Source: Methylacidiphilum sp. Yel (GTDB taxonomy: Bacteria > Verrucomicrobiota > Verrucomicrobiia > Methylacidiphilales > Methylacidiphilaceae). From it: 64,000 nucleotides of DNA. A program made the translations under genes and the position numbers. A model generated the notes under the pieces. It was not told the DNA's origin, did not search any database, and saw nothing but the letters and a program-made list of their open reading frames with translations. Below are positions 9,866 through 19,229 of this stretch, in pieces; within the stretch, counting starts at the first letter, position 1, and every line of letters starts with the position of its first letter. The DNA lies in NCBI RefSeq assembly GCF_004421185.1, contig NZ_LXQB01000088.1, positions 1 to 64,000 of the forward strand. The letters are read 5' to 3'.

Positions 9866-10028
9866 GCTCAAAATATATATCTTTGCCTAAGAAAGTGCGA
9901 CTTAAATTGAAACTGTTCAAGCACCTAGTCAATAAGAACAAATAAAATCCTATTCACTTACATCGATATTTAAGAGAGAGTAGGTTGATTGAGCATAAGA
10001 AAGAAGAAGAAACAAGAAAGAAAAAAAG

Positions 10029-10212
10029 TAGAGAAAAGTGCCAACACAAGGGATAGCTTTAGACTGAAAAGGGGCTTTGACTTATCGGCTAAGAACTTGT
10101 TAATTTAGACGTAATAATGCCCACAGGAGCAACCGTTGAAATATGTGCTGAAGTCTTGATAAAAGAGGCAGAGCTAAGGAAATAGCAGTTTTGACCCTCT
10201 CGCTAGAAACTA
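10029..10212 (+). pseudogene. 3' fragment of comF
   Basis: It matches the last 185 bp of comF (3,369-3,553) but has lost the PRPP loop: the stretch encoding LLIVDD now contains TTAATTTAG and is out of frame. It directly precedes accD with the same spacing that comF has to the dead accD fragment. Confidence 0.85.
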
Positions 10213-10336
10213 AGAAGGAGCTTGAAAAACTGTGATCAACAAAGACAAACCACAAATTCCGTCGGGAGACAAAGTGCTTGATATACCAGAAGGGCTATGG
10301 ACAAAGTGCCCTTCTTGTTCCCGTTTCCTTTATAAT
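10029..10336 (+). repeat. Right copy of the comF-tail/accD-head direct repeat
   Basis: The partner of 3,369-3,671, offset by about 6,660 bp. In this copy the accD part is the functional one. Confidence 0.9.
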
Positions 10337-11065
10337 AAGGAACTTCAGTTGAACCAATCAGTCTGTCAGTATTGTCAGCATCATTTTCCTCTTCAAGCCA
10401 TGGAACGTATCTCCTTCCTTGCTGATCCACAAAGCTTTGTTGAATATGATCACAATCTCCTTTCTGTTGATGTCCTTGGATTCAGCGGTGAAAAAAGCTA
10501 CGAAGAAAGACTCCGTTACTATCAGGAAAAAACGGGTCTTAACGAAGCGGTGGTTTGCGGAAAGTGCACCATCGGCTCTATTCCAGTTTTTATAAGTGTG
10601 ATGGATTTTAACTTCCTTGGTGGAAGTATGGGCAGTGTGGTAGGGGAAAAAATAACCCGAACGATTGAAAGATCCCTGTCAGAAAGAATACCTCTTATTA
10701 TCATATCCGCATCAGGTGGGGCCCGAATGTATGAGGGAATGATAAGCCTTATGCAGATGGCTAAGACCTCTGCGGCTCTTCAAAGGCTTTCTCAGGCGGG
10801 CATTCCCTACATCTCCATATTGACCAATCCTACAATGGCCGGAGTTACTGCTAGTTTCGCTTCCCTAGGAGATATTATTATTGCTGAACCCAAAGCAATG
10901 ATCGGTTTTGCAGGCAGTAGAGTGATCAAAGAGACAACGCAGCAGGAGCTGCCGCAGGGTTTTCAAACATCTGAATTCCTGTTGGAAAAAGGCCTCATCG
11001 ATAAAATAATCCACAGAAAAGATCTTAGATCTTCTCTAAAAGAGCTGCTTTATTTTTTGGTCTGA
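10232..11065 (+). CDS. accD: Acetyl-CoA carboxylase carboxyltransferase, beta subunit
   Basis: AccD pairs with AccA to make malonyl-CoA. The 277-aa protein has the N-terminal four-Cys zinc ribbon (CPSC near residue 25 and CQYC near 46), followed by the crotonase-like carboxyltransferase core with IISASGGARMYEGMISLMQM near 155-174 and TNPTMAGVTASFA near 198. The start is GTG with AAGGAG 11 bases upstream. It was originally downstream of comF, as the flanking comF remnant shows. Confidence 0.96.
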   Translation: MINKDKPQIPSGDKVLDIPEGLWTKCPSCSRFLYNKELQLNQSVCQYCQHHFPLQAMERISFLADPQSFVEYDHNLLSVDVLGFSGEKSYEERLRYYQEKTGLNEAVVCGKCTIGSIPVFISVMDFNFLGGSMGSVVGEKITRTIERSLSERIPLIIISASGGARMYEGMISLMQMAKTSAALQRLSQAGIPYISILTNPTMAGVTASFASLGDIIIAEPKAMIGFAGSRVIKETTQQELPQGFQTSEFLLEKGLIDKIIHRKDLRSSLKELLYFLV

Positions 11066-11461
11066 TTGCCATGGTTCCTTTTCAAAAGAAGAAGATATTA
11101 TTAAATGGACTAGACTACTGAACCTGGTGCAATCCATAGCAAACTTCTTCGCTCATAATGGAAAAGGAACATAAATTTCATTCTTTCCAAGAATTGTTCT
11201 TTTGAAGCTTATTTTTCATTTTTCTCAAAAGAAAGTTTCTTGAAATTTTTAATTATCAGTGTTTCTTTGATTGAAAGTGAAATTTTCGTTTCATCAAAGA
11301 GTAAGGGAGATTCTTCTATACATTGTCTATTTCTGAAAAATACTCTCCGCTTTTCCATTCCGCTTTTTCCATGTTGTCAAAGCGATGAAAATTTTTTTTG
11401 GCTAAAAAATCTAAACATGTAAAAAAGATATTAAAGAAAGAGGCTTAGAAAAGATCGTGGG
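11066..11461 (+). other. Intergenic region upstream of the fusion gene
   Basis: These 396 bp contain no believable gene. The only open frame (11,240-11,422) has no ribosome site or recognisable content. There are several short self-complementary runs, such as GTGAAATTTTCGTTTCATC, but no strong terminator or riboswitch that I recognise. The promoter of the downstream gene should lie here. Confidence 0.5.
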
Positions 11462-13672
11462 ATGAAAAATATTTTGTTTGTTTGTACTGGTAATATTTGC
11501 AGAAGCCCAATGGCTAAAGGCCTTTTTGAATCTTTGATCCGTGGAAATAAGGACATTCAAGTGGATTCCGCAGGCATAGGAGCCATTAGCGGACTGCCGC
11601 CAAGTGCTCATGCTATAGAGGTCATGGCCGAAATAGGCATCGACATTTCTCATATTCGAAGTAAGCCAGTCAACTCAGAATTAATTAGAAAGGCAGATTT
11701 TATTTTCTGCATGAGCTATTCTCATCTAGACTCTCTACTACTTCTCTATCCAGAGGCTGGGGAAAAAACATTTCTTCTTTTGGAATTTGCAAACGATCTC
11801 CCCATAATGGCCAGGGAAATTCCTGATCCTATAGGTGGTTCCATTGAACTATATAAACTCTGTCGGGACCAAATGAGGCAGGTTATGCCAAAAATTCTGT
11901 CTTTTGTTTTGAGCGAAGCTTCTTCCTCCAATGCCTCTGGTTCCGCCACCGAAACCAAAGATAAAAGCAGGCTTCGTGTCCTTCTCGGCTCCAATTTTTA
12001 TGGGGTTGAACTCAAAAATGCTGCCAAGGAAATTCTTGAAAAGTGGCAGATCCCCTTTGAAGAGATTGTCCCTACTGATCCTCTCGACATAGTAGAAATG
12101 GTTGAGAGGATAGCTGTGGAGCTCTTAGAAGGAAACTTTGATACCAGCATTCTTTTTTCAAAAAATGGAATTGATGTAGAGATTGCAGCCAACAAATTTC
12201 CTCAGCTCCGAGCTGTCCGAGCCACTGCCCTTTCGGATATTCTGGTGGCAAAAAAAGAATTAAATTGTAACGTATTGTGTCTGGGAAGTCAGTATGTCAA
12301 AATAGCCGATCTTCCCCAAATTTTAAAAACTTGGATAGATGGCTTTATTGAAAAGCCAGCTAACCATGAACGTTATGAACCTTTAGAATCTTCCCTACAA
12401 CAGCCTATGCATAGTCAACATCCCCATTTCGAATCAGCCTTAGCTCAAAATGATCCAAAAATTTACTTCCTTATAAAAAAGGAAGCACAAAGACAAAAGC
12501 AAAACCTCGAACTCATTGCTTCTGAAAACTTTACAAGTCCTGCCGTCATGGAAGCTCAAGGCAGCTGCCTCACGAACAAGTATGCCGAAGGCTATCCAGG
12601 AAGAAGATGGTATGGCGGCTGTGAAAATGTTGATGAAATTGAATCCCTTGCTATAGAAAGAGCTAAGGAGCTTTTCAAAGCCGAATACGTCAATGTTCAG
12701 CCCCATTCAGGGTCTCAAGCAAACATGGCTGTCTATTTTGCTATGCTTAAACCCTTTGATACCATCATGAGCATGGATCTTAGCCACGGTGGACATTTGA
12801 CACATGGGTTTAAGATGAATTTTTCAGGGAAATTTTTCCACGTTTTCCATTACGGTGTTAGTCCAAAAGATGAAAGAATCGATTATGATAGCCTGGAAGC
12901 TGCCGTTAGAGAACACAAGCCAAAGATGCTCATCGCTGGAGCTTCCGCTTATCCGGTGATAATAGATTTTCTAAGGCTTAAAAGTATTGCAGACAGCGTT
13001 GGAGCTTACCTCATGGTTGATATGGCGCATATAGCAGGGCTTGTGGCCACTGGACTACATCCTTCCCCGATACCTTATGCAGACTTTGTCACTACGACCA
13101 CGCATAAAACTTTGCGAGGGCCACGAGGTGGAGTTATCTTTGCCAAAGCCCAGTATGGGAAAGAAATTGACAGCCAAGTCTTTCCAGGTATTCAAGGTGG
13201 TCCTTTAGTTCATGTGATCGCTGCAAAAGCCGTTTGCTTTCATGAAGCTTTGCAAGAGTCTTTTATCGAATATCAAAAACAGGTGATCAAAAATGCAAAA
13301 GCCTTAGCCGAGGGGTTGAAAAAAAATGGATACCGGCTTGTCTCTGGCGGAACAGAAAACCATCTTATTCTTGTAGATCTTAGACCTGTTGGTATCACTG
13401 GAAAAGAGGCTCAGGATATTCTAGATTCCGTCGGGATTACAGTGAACAAAAACACAATTCCTTTTGATACGGTTCCTCCCTACCAGGGAGGAGGGATCCG
13501 CATAGGTTCGCCCGCGGTCACTACACGTGGAATGAAGGAAAATGAGATGTTTGATATTGCTGAATGGATTCATCAGGCGCTAACGTATAGAAAAGATCCT
13601 AAGAGGCTAGAAAAAATAAGACAATCGGTCTTAGAACTAACCAGTAGGTTCCCATTGCCATTTGATAAATAA
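11462..13672 (+). CDS. glyA: Triple fusion: low-molecular-weight phosphotyrosine phosphatase, RpiB-like domain, serine hydroxymethyltransferase
   Basis: One uninterrupted 736-aa frame holds three domains. Residues 1-150 are a low-molecular-weight phosphotyrosine phosphatase with the P-loop CTGNICRS (Cys8, Arg14) and the general-acid DP motif in IPDPIGG. Residues 170-315 align with ribose-5-phosphate isomerase B ([27 protein letters not shown]). The isomerase's DHAG motif reads NFYG, and the catalytic Cys and the following His are missing, so this domain is probably not catalytic. Residues 322-736 are a full serine hydroxymethyltransferase with [23 protein letters not shown] and the PLP lysine in [10 protein letters not shown] (Lys549). 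SHMT makes glycine and methylene-tetrahydrofolate, central in one-carbon metabolism. The middle domain may act as a linker or a sugar-phosphate sensor (inference). Confidence 0.93.
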   Translation: MKNILFVCTGNICRSPMAKGLFESLIRGNKDIQVDSAGIGAISGLPPSAHAIEVMAEIGIDISHIRSKPVNSELIRKADFIFCMSYSHLDSLLLLYPEAGEKTFLLLEFANDLPIMAREIPDPIGGSIELYKLCRDQMRQVMPKILSFVLSEASSSNASGSATETKDKSRLRVLLGSNFYGVELKNAAKEILEKWQIPFEEIVPTDPLDIVEMVERIAVELLEGNFDTSILFSKNGIDVEIAANKFPQLRAVRATALSDILVAKKELNCNVLCLGSQYVKIADLPQILKTWIDGFIEKPANHERYEPLESSLQQPMHSQHPHFESALAQNDPKIYFLIKKEAQRQKQNLELIASENFTSPAVMEAQGSCLTNKYAEGYPGRRWYGGCENVDEIESLAIERAKELFKAEYVNVQPHSGSQANMAVYFAMLKPFDTIMSMDLSHGGHLTHGFKMNFSGKFFHVFHYGVSPKDERIDYDSLEAAVREHKPKMLIAGASAYPVIIDFLRLKSIADSVGAYLMVDMAHIAGLVATGLHPSPIPYADFVTTTTHKTLRGPRGGVIFAKAQYGKEIDSQVFPGIQGGPLVHVIAAKAVCFHEALQESFIEYQKQVIKNAKALAEGLKKNGYRLVSGGTENHLILVDLRPVGITGKEAQDILDSVGITVNKNTIPFDTVPPYQGGGIRIGSPAVTTRGMKENEMFDIAEWIHQALTYRKDPKRLEKIRQSVLELTSRFPLPFDK

Positions 13673-13701
13673 CATTTTTTTTCCAATGCATTCCTCTTGA
13701 G

Positions 13702-13731
13702 TTGACATCTTAATAACAAGTTTTGTTTAAT
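13702..13731 (+). promoter_or_regulatory. Sigma-70-type promoter of the lipoprotein gene
   Basis: TTGACA at 13,702-13,707 and TTTAAT at 13,726-13,731 are separated by 18 bp. Transcription would start near 13,738. This rules out the ATG at 13,730 as the start codon and favours the ATG at 13,766. Confidence 0.6.
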
Positions 13732-13765
13732 GTATGCCAAATTTAACCCGAAAATAGGTTTTCAC

Positions 13766-14215
13766 ATGCATAAATTGAAAAATTATTCGAAATGTTATGG
13801 TTATATTTCAAACTGGAAAAAACTCTTCTTTCCCTTCCTATTGTTTTCTTTTTTAATCGGCTGCAACCCTTCTCCTAAAAGCGGAGATGCAAACCCCGAG
13901 AAAAAAAAGGAAGAAGCCACCGCCTCACAAGAATCCTCTTCTCAGGAGCCAGCACTGCCTTCTCCAGAGTTTTCTGCACCAAAGCAGAAGGAAGAAAGTA
14001 GTCCAGCAGCTTCTTCTAAGCCTGGAGAACAAGAACAAACAAAAGCTCCTGCTCCCGAACAGGCTATACAGCAGGAAGTAAAAAAAGAGGCAGACGCTAT
14101 TGAAAAAGAAGCAAAACAGAAAGCTGAAAGTCTAGAAAATAATCTAGAACAACAAGCTCAGCCTCAGGCTCCAGCCAGTCAGCCTCAAACTCCAGCTCCT
14201 GAAAAAGAGCCATAA
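13766..14215 (+). CDS. Pro/Glu/Gln-rich lipoprotein of unknown function
   Basis: With the start at 13,766 the protein has 149 residues. A Lys-containing N-terminus and a hydrophobic run (LFFPFLLFSFLIGC) end in a lipobox with the lipidated Cys near residue 33. The rest is low complexity: Glu/Lys/Ser/Pro-rich, with a short charged helix (VKKEADAIEKEAKQKAESLE) and a PAPEKEP-type tail. It looks like an envelope-anchored, mostly disordered spacer protein. I do not recognise a family. Confidence 0.65.
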   Translation: MHKLKNYSKCYGYISNWKKLFFPFLLFSFLIGCNPSPKSGDANPEKKKEEATASQESSSQEPALPSPEFSAPKQKEESSPAASSKPGEQEQTKAPAPEQAIQQEVKKEADAIEKEAKQKAESLENNLEQQAQPQAPASQPQTPAPEKEP

Positions 14216-14365
14216 AGGTAGAGGAGAGAAGAATTGAAAAAACGAGTTCTTTAGACTCCCTCATTCTTTTAACGGAGTCTTGGATTGTCCTTATAGCTAC
14301 TATTTTTTTTATTTGTATTTTGTTCTTTTACACGAAGAGAAAGTTCGATTACTATTTATTTACCA

Positions 14366-14449
14366 AGGACAGTAAAGATACAGGCAGGCTAACCCCGCCA
14401 GGTCCGAAAGGAAGCAACGGTAACTTGACCTTATCTGTTACTGTCCTTG
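14366..14449 (+). ncRNA. ffs: Small bacterial SRP RNA (4.5S type)
   Basis: The conserved Ffh-binding hairpin is plain: CCAGGTCCGAAAGGAAGCAACGG follows the core AGGCAGGCTAACC. The two ends pair (AAGGACAGTAA with TTACTGTCCTT), closing an 84-base molecule. SRP RNA with Ffh targets nascent membrane proteins to the translocon. It sits 13 bp before dnaX, the same neighbourhood as in many bacteria. Confidence 0.93.
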
Positions 14450-14462
14450 GCCTTTTGGATGC

Positions 14463-16241
14463 ATGTACCAAGTTTTTAGTAGAAAATACCGGCCTAAAGT
14501 TTTTTCAGAAGTCGTTGGCCAGGATCATGTGGTTAGGACATTGAAAAATGCGATTCGACTACAACGAGTCGCTCATGCTTATCTTTTTTCTGGGCCGAGA
14601 GGCACTGGGAAAACCACCCTTGCAAGAATCCTTGCTAAATCACTGAATTGTACAGATGGACCAAACGCTGATTTCGATCCCAATGACCCGATTTGCCTCG
14701 ACATTGATGCGGGTAGATCCTTTGATTGCATTGAAATTGATGGGGCTTCCAATAACGGGGTTGAGCAGGTAAGAGATCTGCGGGAAGCGGCTAAAACACT
14801 GCCTGTTCAATCACGCTATAAAATATATATCATAGACGAAGTGCATATGCTGACTCAAGCGGCCTTCAATGCCCTTTTAAAGATTCTAGAAGAGCCACCA
14901 CAGCATGTAAAATTTATTTTCGCAACAACCGAACCCCATAAAATCCCCACAACGGTTATTTCTCGATGCCAGCGCTTTCATTTTAAACGTATTCCCCGAA
15001 AGCTTATAGCCGATCATCTCCAAAAAATCTGTTCCTATGAACATATCGATGCCGATCGCAAAGCTCTTGAAATCATTGCTGATATCAGCGAAGGAGCACT
15101 ACGCGATGCAGAAGTAGCTTTAGATCAGCTTATAAGTTTTTATGGAGAACGAATTGACCTCGCTTCTGTTCAGGAAATGTTTGGCATCGTTGGATTGGAG
15201 CCATTGTGTGGAATACTTAGGGATATAGCTAGTGGGCAGTCTCTAGAAGCATTGAAAAAAGTGCATATGCTTTTGGAATCTGGCAAAGATCCAATATTGT
15301 TGGCTCGTGAATTCCGTAATCTTTTACATCACGTCGCTCTTTTTAAGGCTTCGATTACGACTCTTAAAGGCCAGCTTGACGCTGAGGAGTTAGAATTGAT
15401 TAGAGAAGCATCAAACCATCTTTCTCTTTCCTTGGTAATCGATCTTCTTGAAGCGATGGACAGTTGGGAAAACAAGCTGCGTTATGCACTCCATAAAGAA
15501 GTCCTTTTTGAAATTGCCATCCTCGAACTCTCCCAGCTAAAAGAAAAAGTAGAGCTAGAAGAACTCTTAGCCAGATTGTCTCGAAGCGAAGGGAACCTCT
15601 CCGAAGAAAAGATCTTCCCCTTGCCTTCTGCCAAAAAAGAAGACAAACCGATTGAAGAGACCTCCTTCGAAGCTATCTCCTCTTTACCTAAAGAAAAGGC
15701 TTCAGAAAGTGCAAAAAGCCAAGCCGATAATACCTCTTTAATTTCTGTAGCGGATAAAAAAGAAGATCCTAGAGAACCCCTTCCATCTAGTGATTCATTC
15801 GCCCAAAAATGGGCTTTTGTTGTCGAATCATTCTCCACATCTAATCCGGCATTCAAGGAGATTGCAAAGCATCTTCACTTTTACGAACTTGGCGCCGAAG
15901 AGCTCAGGATCAACCATTCTATGGAACCAACTGAATTCGTAAAGCGGATTGCTCCTTTTTACCCATCACTTAATCTGGAAGTCAAAAAAGTGTTTGATAA
16001 AAAACTTGTTTTTCTCCCACTTCATATCAAAGCTACAACAGCACTGACCAAATCTGAATCATCTTCCAAAAACAAAAATAAGGGCTATGCCAATAATACC
16101 CATGAAGAAAAAAAACAGACAGATAATTTCTCGATTGACGAATCAAGTCTCAAAAATGATCCTTTAATAAAAGAAGCCTTAGAGCTTTTTAAAGGGAAGA
16201 TCCTGAGAATAGAAAAACGAAATAAAGAAGAGGGACCGTGA
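14463..16241 (+). CDS. dnaX: DNA polymerase III subunit gamma/tau
   Basis: DnaX is the clamp-loader ATPase of the replicase. The 592-aa protein has the start [18 protein letters not shown], Walker [10 protein letters not shown] at about 44-52, Walker B IIDEVHML near 123-130 and the sensor [20 protein letters not shown] split over the next 40 residues. The C-terminal half is Ser/Glu/Lys-rich and linker-like. The zinc module between Walker A and B, normally four Cys, is degenerate: after LNCTDGP it reads [10 protein letters not shown], so most zinc ligands are gone. It overlaps ebfC by 4 bp (GTGA). Confidence 0.96.
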   Translation: MYQVFSRKYRPKVFSEVVGQDHVVRTLKNAIRLQRVAHAYLFSGPRGTGKTTLARILAKSLNCTDGPNADFDPNDPICLDIDAGRSFDCIEIDGASNNGVEQVRDLREAAKTLPVQSRYKIYIIDEVHMLTQAAFNALLKILEEPPQHVKFIFATTEPHKIPTTVISRCQRFHFKRIPRKLIADHLQKICSYEHIDADRKALEIIADISEGALRDAEVALDQLISFYGERIDLASVQEMFGIVGLEPLCGILRDIASGQSLEALKKVHMLLESGKDPILLAREFRNLLHHVALFKASITTLKGQLDAEELELIREASNHLSLSLVIDLLEAMDSWENKLRYALHKEVLFEIAILELSQLKEKVELEELLARLSRSEGNLSEEKIFPLPSAKKEDKPIEETSFEAISSLPKEKASESAKSQADNTSLISVADKKEDPREPLPSSDSFAQKWAFVVESFSTSNPAFKEIAKHLHFYELGAEELRINHSMEPTEFVKRIAPFYPSLNLEVKKVFDKKLVFLPLHIKATTALTKSESSSKNKNKGYANNTHEEKKQTDNFSIDESSLKNDPLIKEALELFKGKILRIEKRNKEEGP

Positions 16242-16546
16242 ATATTAATAAGATAGTGAAACAAGCCCAAAAGCTGCAGGAAGAAGCAAAAAAAATTCAG
16301 GAACAATTGGCCTCTCTGAGTTTTGAAGGAGAAAGTGGAGGGTCCAAAGTCAAAGCAACCGTCAATGGCGAAGGGGTTCTGGTCAAAATTGCCATCGATC
16401 CTAGCCTGTTAGAAACGAAAGATAGTGAAATGATCGAAGATCTCATCGTTGTCGCTGTTCAGGCTGCTCAAGAAAAGGCCAAAGAAGCTTCTCAAGCACA
16501 ATTTCAAAAGTTAGGGAGTGGCTTGGGCATTCCTGGGATGTTCTAA
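16238..16546 (+). CDS. ebfC: Nucleoid-associated protein, YbaB/EbfC family
   Basis: A 102-aa DNA-binding protein of the YbaB/EbfC family, which forms tweezer-shaped dimers. The N-terminal helix ([20 protein letters not shown]), the beta core ([20 protein letters not shown]) and the C-terminal helix with the Gly-rich end [11 protein letters not shown] are typical. The start is GTG, overlapping the dnaX stop. It lies in the conserved dnaX-ebfC-recR cluster. Confidence 0.92.
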   Translation: MNINKIVKQAQKLQEEAKKIQEQLASLSFEGESGGSKVKATVNGEGVLVKIAIDPSLLETKDSEMIEDLIVVAVQAAQEKAKEASQAQFQKLGSGLGIPGMF

Positions 16547-16564
16547 GACCAAGAACTAAAAGAG

Positions 16565-17164
16565 ATGATCGACTTTCCTCCTGTAATTCGAAACCTTATT
16601 GAAGCCTTAAAGGAGTTGCCTGCTGTTGGTCCACGCTCAGCTGAAAGAATTATCCTTTATCTTCTAGAAGAAAATAAAGGAACAAAACAAAGGCTTGTTG
16701 CTTCTTTAAAGGAGCTCGAAACAAAAATCACACTCTGTTCTCGATGCGGTTTTTATAGTGAAGAGCCTCTTTGCCAAATCTGCCAGGATCCATCCAGGGA
16801 TCTTCTATATTATTGCGTTGTCATTCATCCTGTCGATGTTTTAAAAATAGAAAGAACAGGAGCCTTTCGCGGAGTTTACCATGTGTTAGGCAAAAAAATC
16901 TCCCCCTTAGAAGGGCATACCCCTGAAGACCTTCCTATCGCCCATCTCATTCAGAGGATAGACAAAGAAAAACCTAGAGAAGTCATTCTAGCTTTTGGAA
17001 CAGATGCGGAAGCCGAAGCAACAGCTTTATTCGTTAGTCAGATTTTGAAGAAGAGAGCCATTAAGGTCTCCTCCCTGGCTATGGGACTTCCTGCTGGTAG
17101 CGGACTTGAATACGCAGACAGCGTTACCTTAAGTTATGCCTTATCAGGAAGAAGAGAACTTTAA
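16565..17164 (+). CDS. recR: Recombination mediator protein RecR
   Basis: RecR works with RecO and RecF to load RecA at gaps. The 199-aa protein has the helix-hairpin-helix LKELPAVGPRSAERI near the N-terminus, a four-Cys zinc finger (CSRCGF near 58 and CQIC near 70), a Toprim domain (YYCVVIHPVDVLKIERTG, about 79-96) and the C-terminal Walker-B-like region ending LSYALSGRREL. The gap to ebfC is 18 bp, so it is in the same operon. Confidence 0.96.
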   Translation: MIDFPPVIRNLIEALKELPAVGPRSAERIILYLLEENKGTKQRLVASLKELETKITLCSRCGFYSEEPLCQICQDPSRDLLYYCVVIHPVDVLKIERTGAFRGVYHVLGKKISPLEGHTPEDLPIAHLIQRIDKEKPREVILAFGTDAEAEATALFVSQILKKRAIKVSSLAMGLPAGSGLEYADSVTLSYALSGRREL

Positions 17165-17255
17165 ATCCTTCTCAAAAAATATTTTATTAGTGGAGATTGC
17201 CTACTATTTGTTGCTTTCCAAAATTTTTTTTCTCTATTAAGATTTTCCTTATAGG

Positions 17256-17588
17256 ATGAAATTTGTAACATTCTTTTTTTTGAGCTTTCTTCTTCTTCCT
17301 CATCTATCCTATGCCCTTATGATGGGGACATCCAAAGGAGTGCGAATTACTATTCTCAATCCTCACGGTGCAGAGAACATGGAAAAAAACAAAATAGTGA
17401 GAATTCCCAAAGGAAAAGTGTACATTCAGTCTCTCAAAACTGTTGATTCAAAAAAGAAAGATCCTGTGGTTCAGACCCAATCAGTCAATAAAAAGCCAAA
17501 AATTTCTTTTGCAGAAATAAAAGGAAAAGCACTGCAGGAAAAGAAAAAAAATCGAAACAACCTCACACATAAAGGAAAGACCCTTTAA
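17256..17588 (+). CDS. Small exported basic protein
   Basis: A 110-aa protein with a good signal peptide (KFVTFFFLSFLLLPHLSYA) and a basic, Lys-rich mature part (VRIPKGKVYIQSLKTVD, then several KKK runs). I recognise no family. Its exported Lys-rich character resembles the small protein at 36,023. Confidence 0.5.
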   Translation: MKFVTFFFLSFLLLPHLSYALMMGTSKGVRITILNPHGAENMEKNKIVRIPKGKVYIQSLKTVDSKKKDPVVQTQSVNKKPKISFAEIKGKALQEKKKNRNNLTHKGKTL

Positions 17589-17628
17589 ATAAAAGAAGCT
17601 TGAGTGGAAGTATGCGTACTAGAAAGTA

Positions 17629-18210
17629 TTAGAAATTCCACCACGGAGGTTCATTTCCAATTTTCCATTTAAGACTGCAGCCAATACTGGGTTTTTGATC
17701 AGGATCGACTGGTTCTCCTTTAAGGGTAGCTTCAATGGCTTTTGAGAGATCTGCACCAGTAACAGCCACTCCACTATTTGGTCTACTATCGTCGTAGCGC
17801 CCCCTATAAACTAATTTCCTCTCCTTATCGAAAAGGAAAAAATCTGGTGTACAGACTGCTTTATACGCTTTTGCCGTTTTCTGAGTTTCATCGAAAAGAT
17901 AAGGAAAAGTGTAGCCTACTTGAAGAGCTACTTCTTTCATCTTCTCTGGACTATCATCGGGATACCTTGACACATCGTTAGAATTAATTGCCACCGCTGC
18001 CAATCCCTCTTTTTGATATTTAGCAATCGTTTGCGCCAAATGATGCTGGATATGTTTTACATAAGGGCAGTGGTTACATATAAACATCACTAATAAGGCT
18101 GGGAAACTATCAAAATCAGATAAAGAAAAGATTTTTCCGCTTACTGCATCTGGTAAAGAAAATTCAGGAGCCTTTGTTCCCAAAGGCAGCATAAGAGAGC
18201 TAACAGCCAT
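17629..18210 (-). CDS. Thioredoxin-fold redoxin of the AhpC/TSA-like family
   Basis: About 193 aa when started at the ATG at 18,210, which is better placed than the upstream TTG at 18,246. It contains the peroxiredoxin-like opening LGTKAPEFSLPDAVSGK, a CxxC redox motif in FICNHCPYVKHIQ (Cys45 and Cys48), and the conserved YKAVCTPDFFLFD segment. Proteins of this type are usually annotated as thioredoxin-family proteins acting in thiol redox control; the partner is unknown. It is divergent from the stress protein next door. Confidence 0.8.
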   Translation of the reverse strand: MAVSSLMLPLGTKAPEFSLPDAVSGKIFSLSDFDSFPALLVMFICNHCPYVKHIQHHLAQTIAKYQKEGLAAVAINSNDVSRYPDDSPEKMKEVALQVGYTFPYLFDETQKTAKAYKAVCTPDFFLFDKERKLVYRGRYDDSRPNSGVAVTGADLSKAIEATLKGEPVDPDQKPSIGCSLKWKIGNEPPWWNF

Positions 18211-18288
18211 AACAAAATTTTTTTCCCAATTTTCTTTTTTAACCAATAAAAGTCAAATAAAAATAAAAAGGAGAAAAGAAAAAAGGAT

Positions 18289-18732
18289 ATGTATACAAAA
18301 ATACTACTTGCCTACGACAGGTCCAAAGGTGGGAAAATGGCTATCGATGAAGGTTTTTGTTTAGCCAAAACTTTGGGATGTCAATTAGGTGTTATTTGGG
18401 TTGTTCCTCCAATTCCTTACTATGCCATTAGTCTTGTGATTGAACACGAAGAAGAAGAAAAAGGAGAGAAGTCATTTTTTTCGGAAATAAGAAAAGACAT
18501 CCAAGAAGCGGAAAATAAATGGGGAATAAAAGTAAGGGAATTTTACAAAAAATATGGTCATCCTGCATTAGAAATTGTTAACTGCGCAAATGAAAATGGC
18601 TATGATCTGATTGTCCTTGGACATAGTGGTTATTCAGGTGCTTTGGGCAGGGCCTTAGGAAGTACAGCGGCACGTGTTAGCGAGGAGGCAAGATGTTCTG
18701 TCTTGATCGCGCGCCATCCTCCTGCTGAATAA
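18289..18732 (+). CDS. Universal stress protein, UspA family
   Basis: A 147-aa single-domain Usp. The start YTKILLAYDRSKGGKMAIDEG and the ATP-binding-type end LIVLGHSGYSGALGRALGSTA, followed by VSEEARCSVLIAR, are typical, including the G-x2-G-x9-G(S/T) pattern. A central Glu-rich insert (HEEEEKGEKSFF) is unusual. These proteins bind ATP and respond to stress, and the exact role is not known. Confidence 0.9.
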   Translation: MYTKILLAYDRSKGGKMAIDEGFCLAKTLGCQLGVIWVVPPIPYYAISLVIEHEEEEKGEKSFFSEIRKDIQEAENKWGIKVREFYKKYGHPALEIVNCANENGYDLIVLGHSGYSGALGRALGSTAARVSEEARCSVLIARHPPAE

Positions 18733-18735
18733 TAA

Positions 18736-19110
18736 GATTAAACTCCAGATCCTTCATCCTTACAAGCTACATCGAAAGCCCTCTCAACCATTCCCTCAAA
18801 CTTACTCATTTCTACTAACACAGGCTCAAAGCGGACTTCCTGCTTCATAGATGCTGGTTTCACTCGGTTCTTACGGCTCGAGCCAGAGCCCTCCTCTCCA
18901 CAGGCTTCACATCCGGTCGGCTCTCGCCGTAGAGCGCTTATAGCGGCCAATCCATCTGCCAGAAGATTGCTAGCCGCATTCACCAGTCCTGAGGGGTTCC
19001 ACAGTCCGGACAGGTCCAATGCTGACTAACTTGCGATACATCCTCAAAATATATATCTTTGTGAAAAAAAGCCACTTAAATTGAAACTGTTCAAGCCCTT
19101 TTTCTTCTCA
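18736..19110 (-). mobile_element. Internally deleted IS607-type derivative (MITE-like)
   Basis: This piece is closely related to the element at 7,998-9,923. It joins the tnpB C-terminal end (VKPASMKQEVRFEPVLVEMS) directly to the tnpA-side terminus (19,025-19,100), with almost the whole of both genes missing. It starts four bases after the stop codon of the stress-protein gene. Confidence 0.65.
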
Positions 19111-19206
19111 TTGGAATCCCCAAAAGGCGTTAGACAAAAAATTAGTTTTATAAAGTAAAATATCTTTTTTTTCTTTCATTTTTTAAAAAACAGTATATTT
19201 TCCTAT

Positions 19207-19220
19207 TATATCTATAGAGA
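19207..19220 (+). promoter_or_regulatory. Shared 14-bp motif before cysI
   Basis: TATATCTATAGAGA lies nine bases before the cysI start. The identical 14 bases, in the same orientation relative to the gene, lie five bases before the start of the GntR regulator at 21,854. It is a candidate operator for that regulator. Confidence 0.45.
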
Positions 19221-19229
19221 TATATAATT

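Larger units (their letters stand above)
7998..9923 (-). mobile_element. Degenerate IS607-family insertion sequence
   Basis: The serine-recombinase gene (tnpA) followed by tnpB on the same strand is the IS607 layout. The outer end beyond tnpA (9,868-9,923, with ATATATATCTTTG and TTAAATTGAAACTGTTCAAG) is repeated at 19,034-19,100, where a deleted relative sits. Both genes are broken. GC content is visibly higher than in the flanking DNA. Confidence 0.7.

Noticed and set aside
15625-15660. A-run in dnaX as a programmed frameshift site making gamma
   Set aside because: The codons are AAA AAA GAA after a C, so the slippery pattern A AAA AAG is not met and no stem-loop follows. The evidence is too weak.
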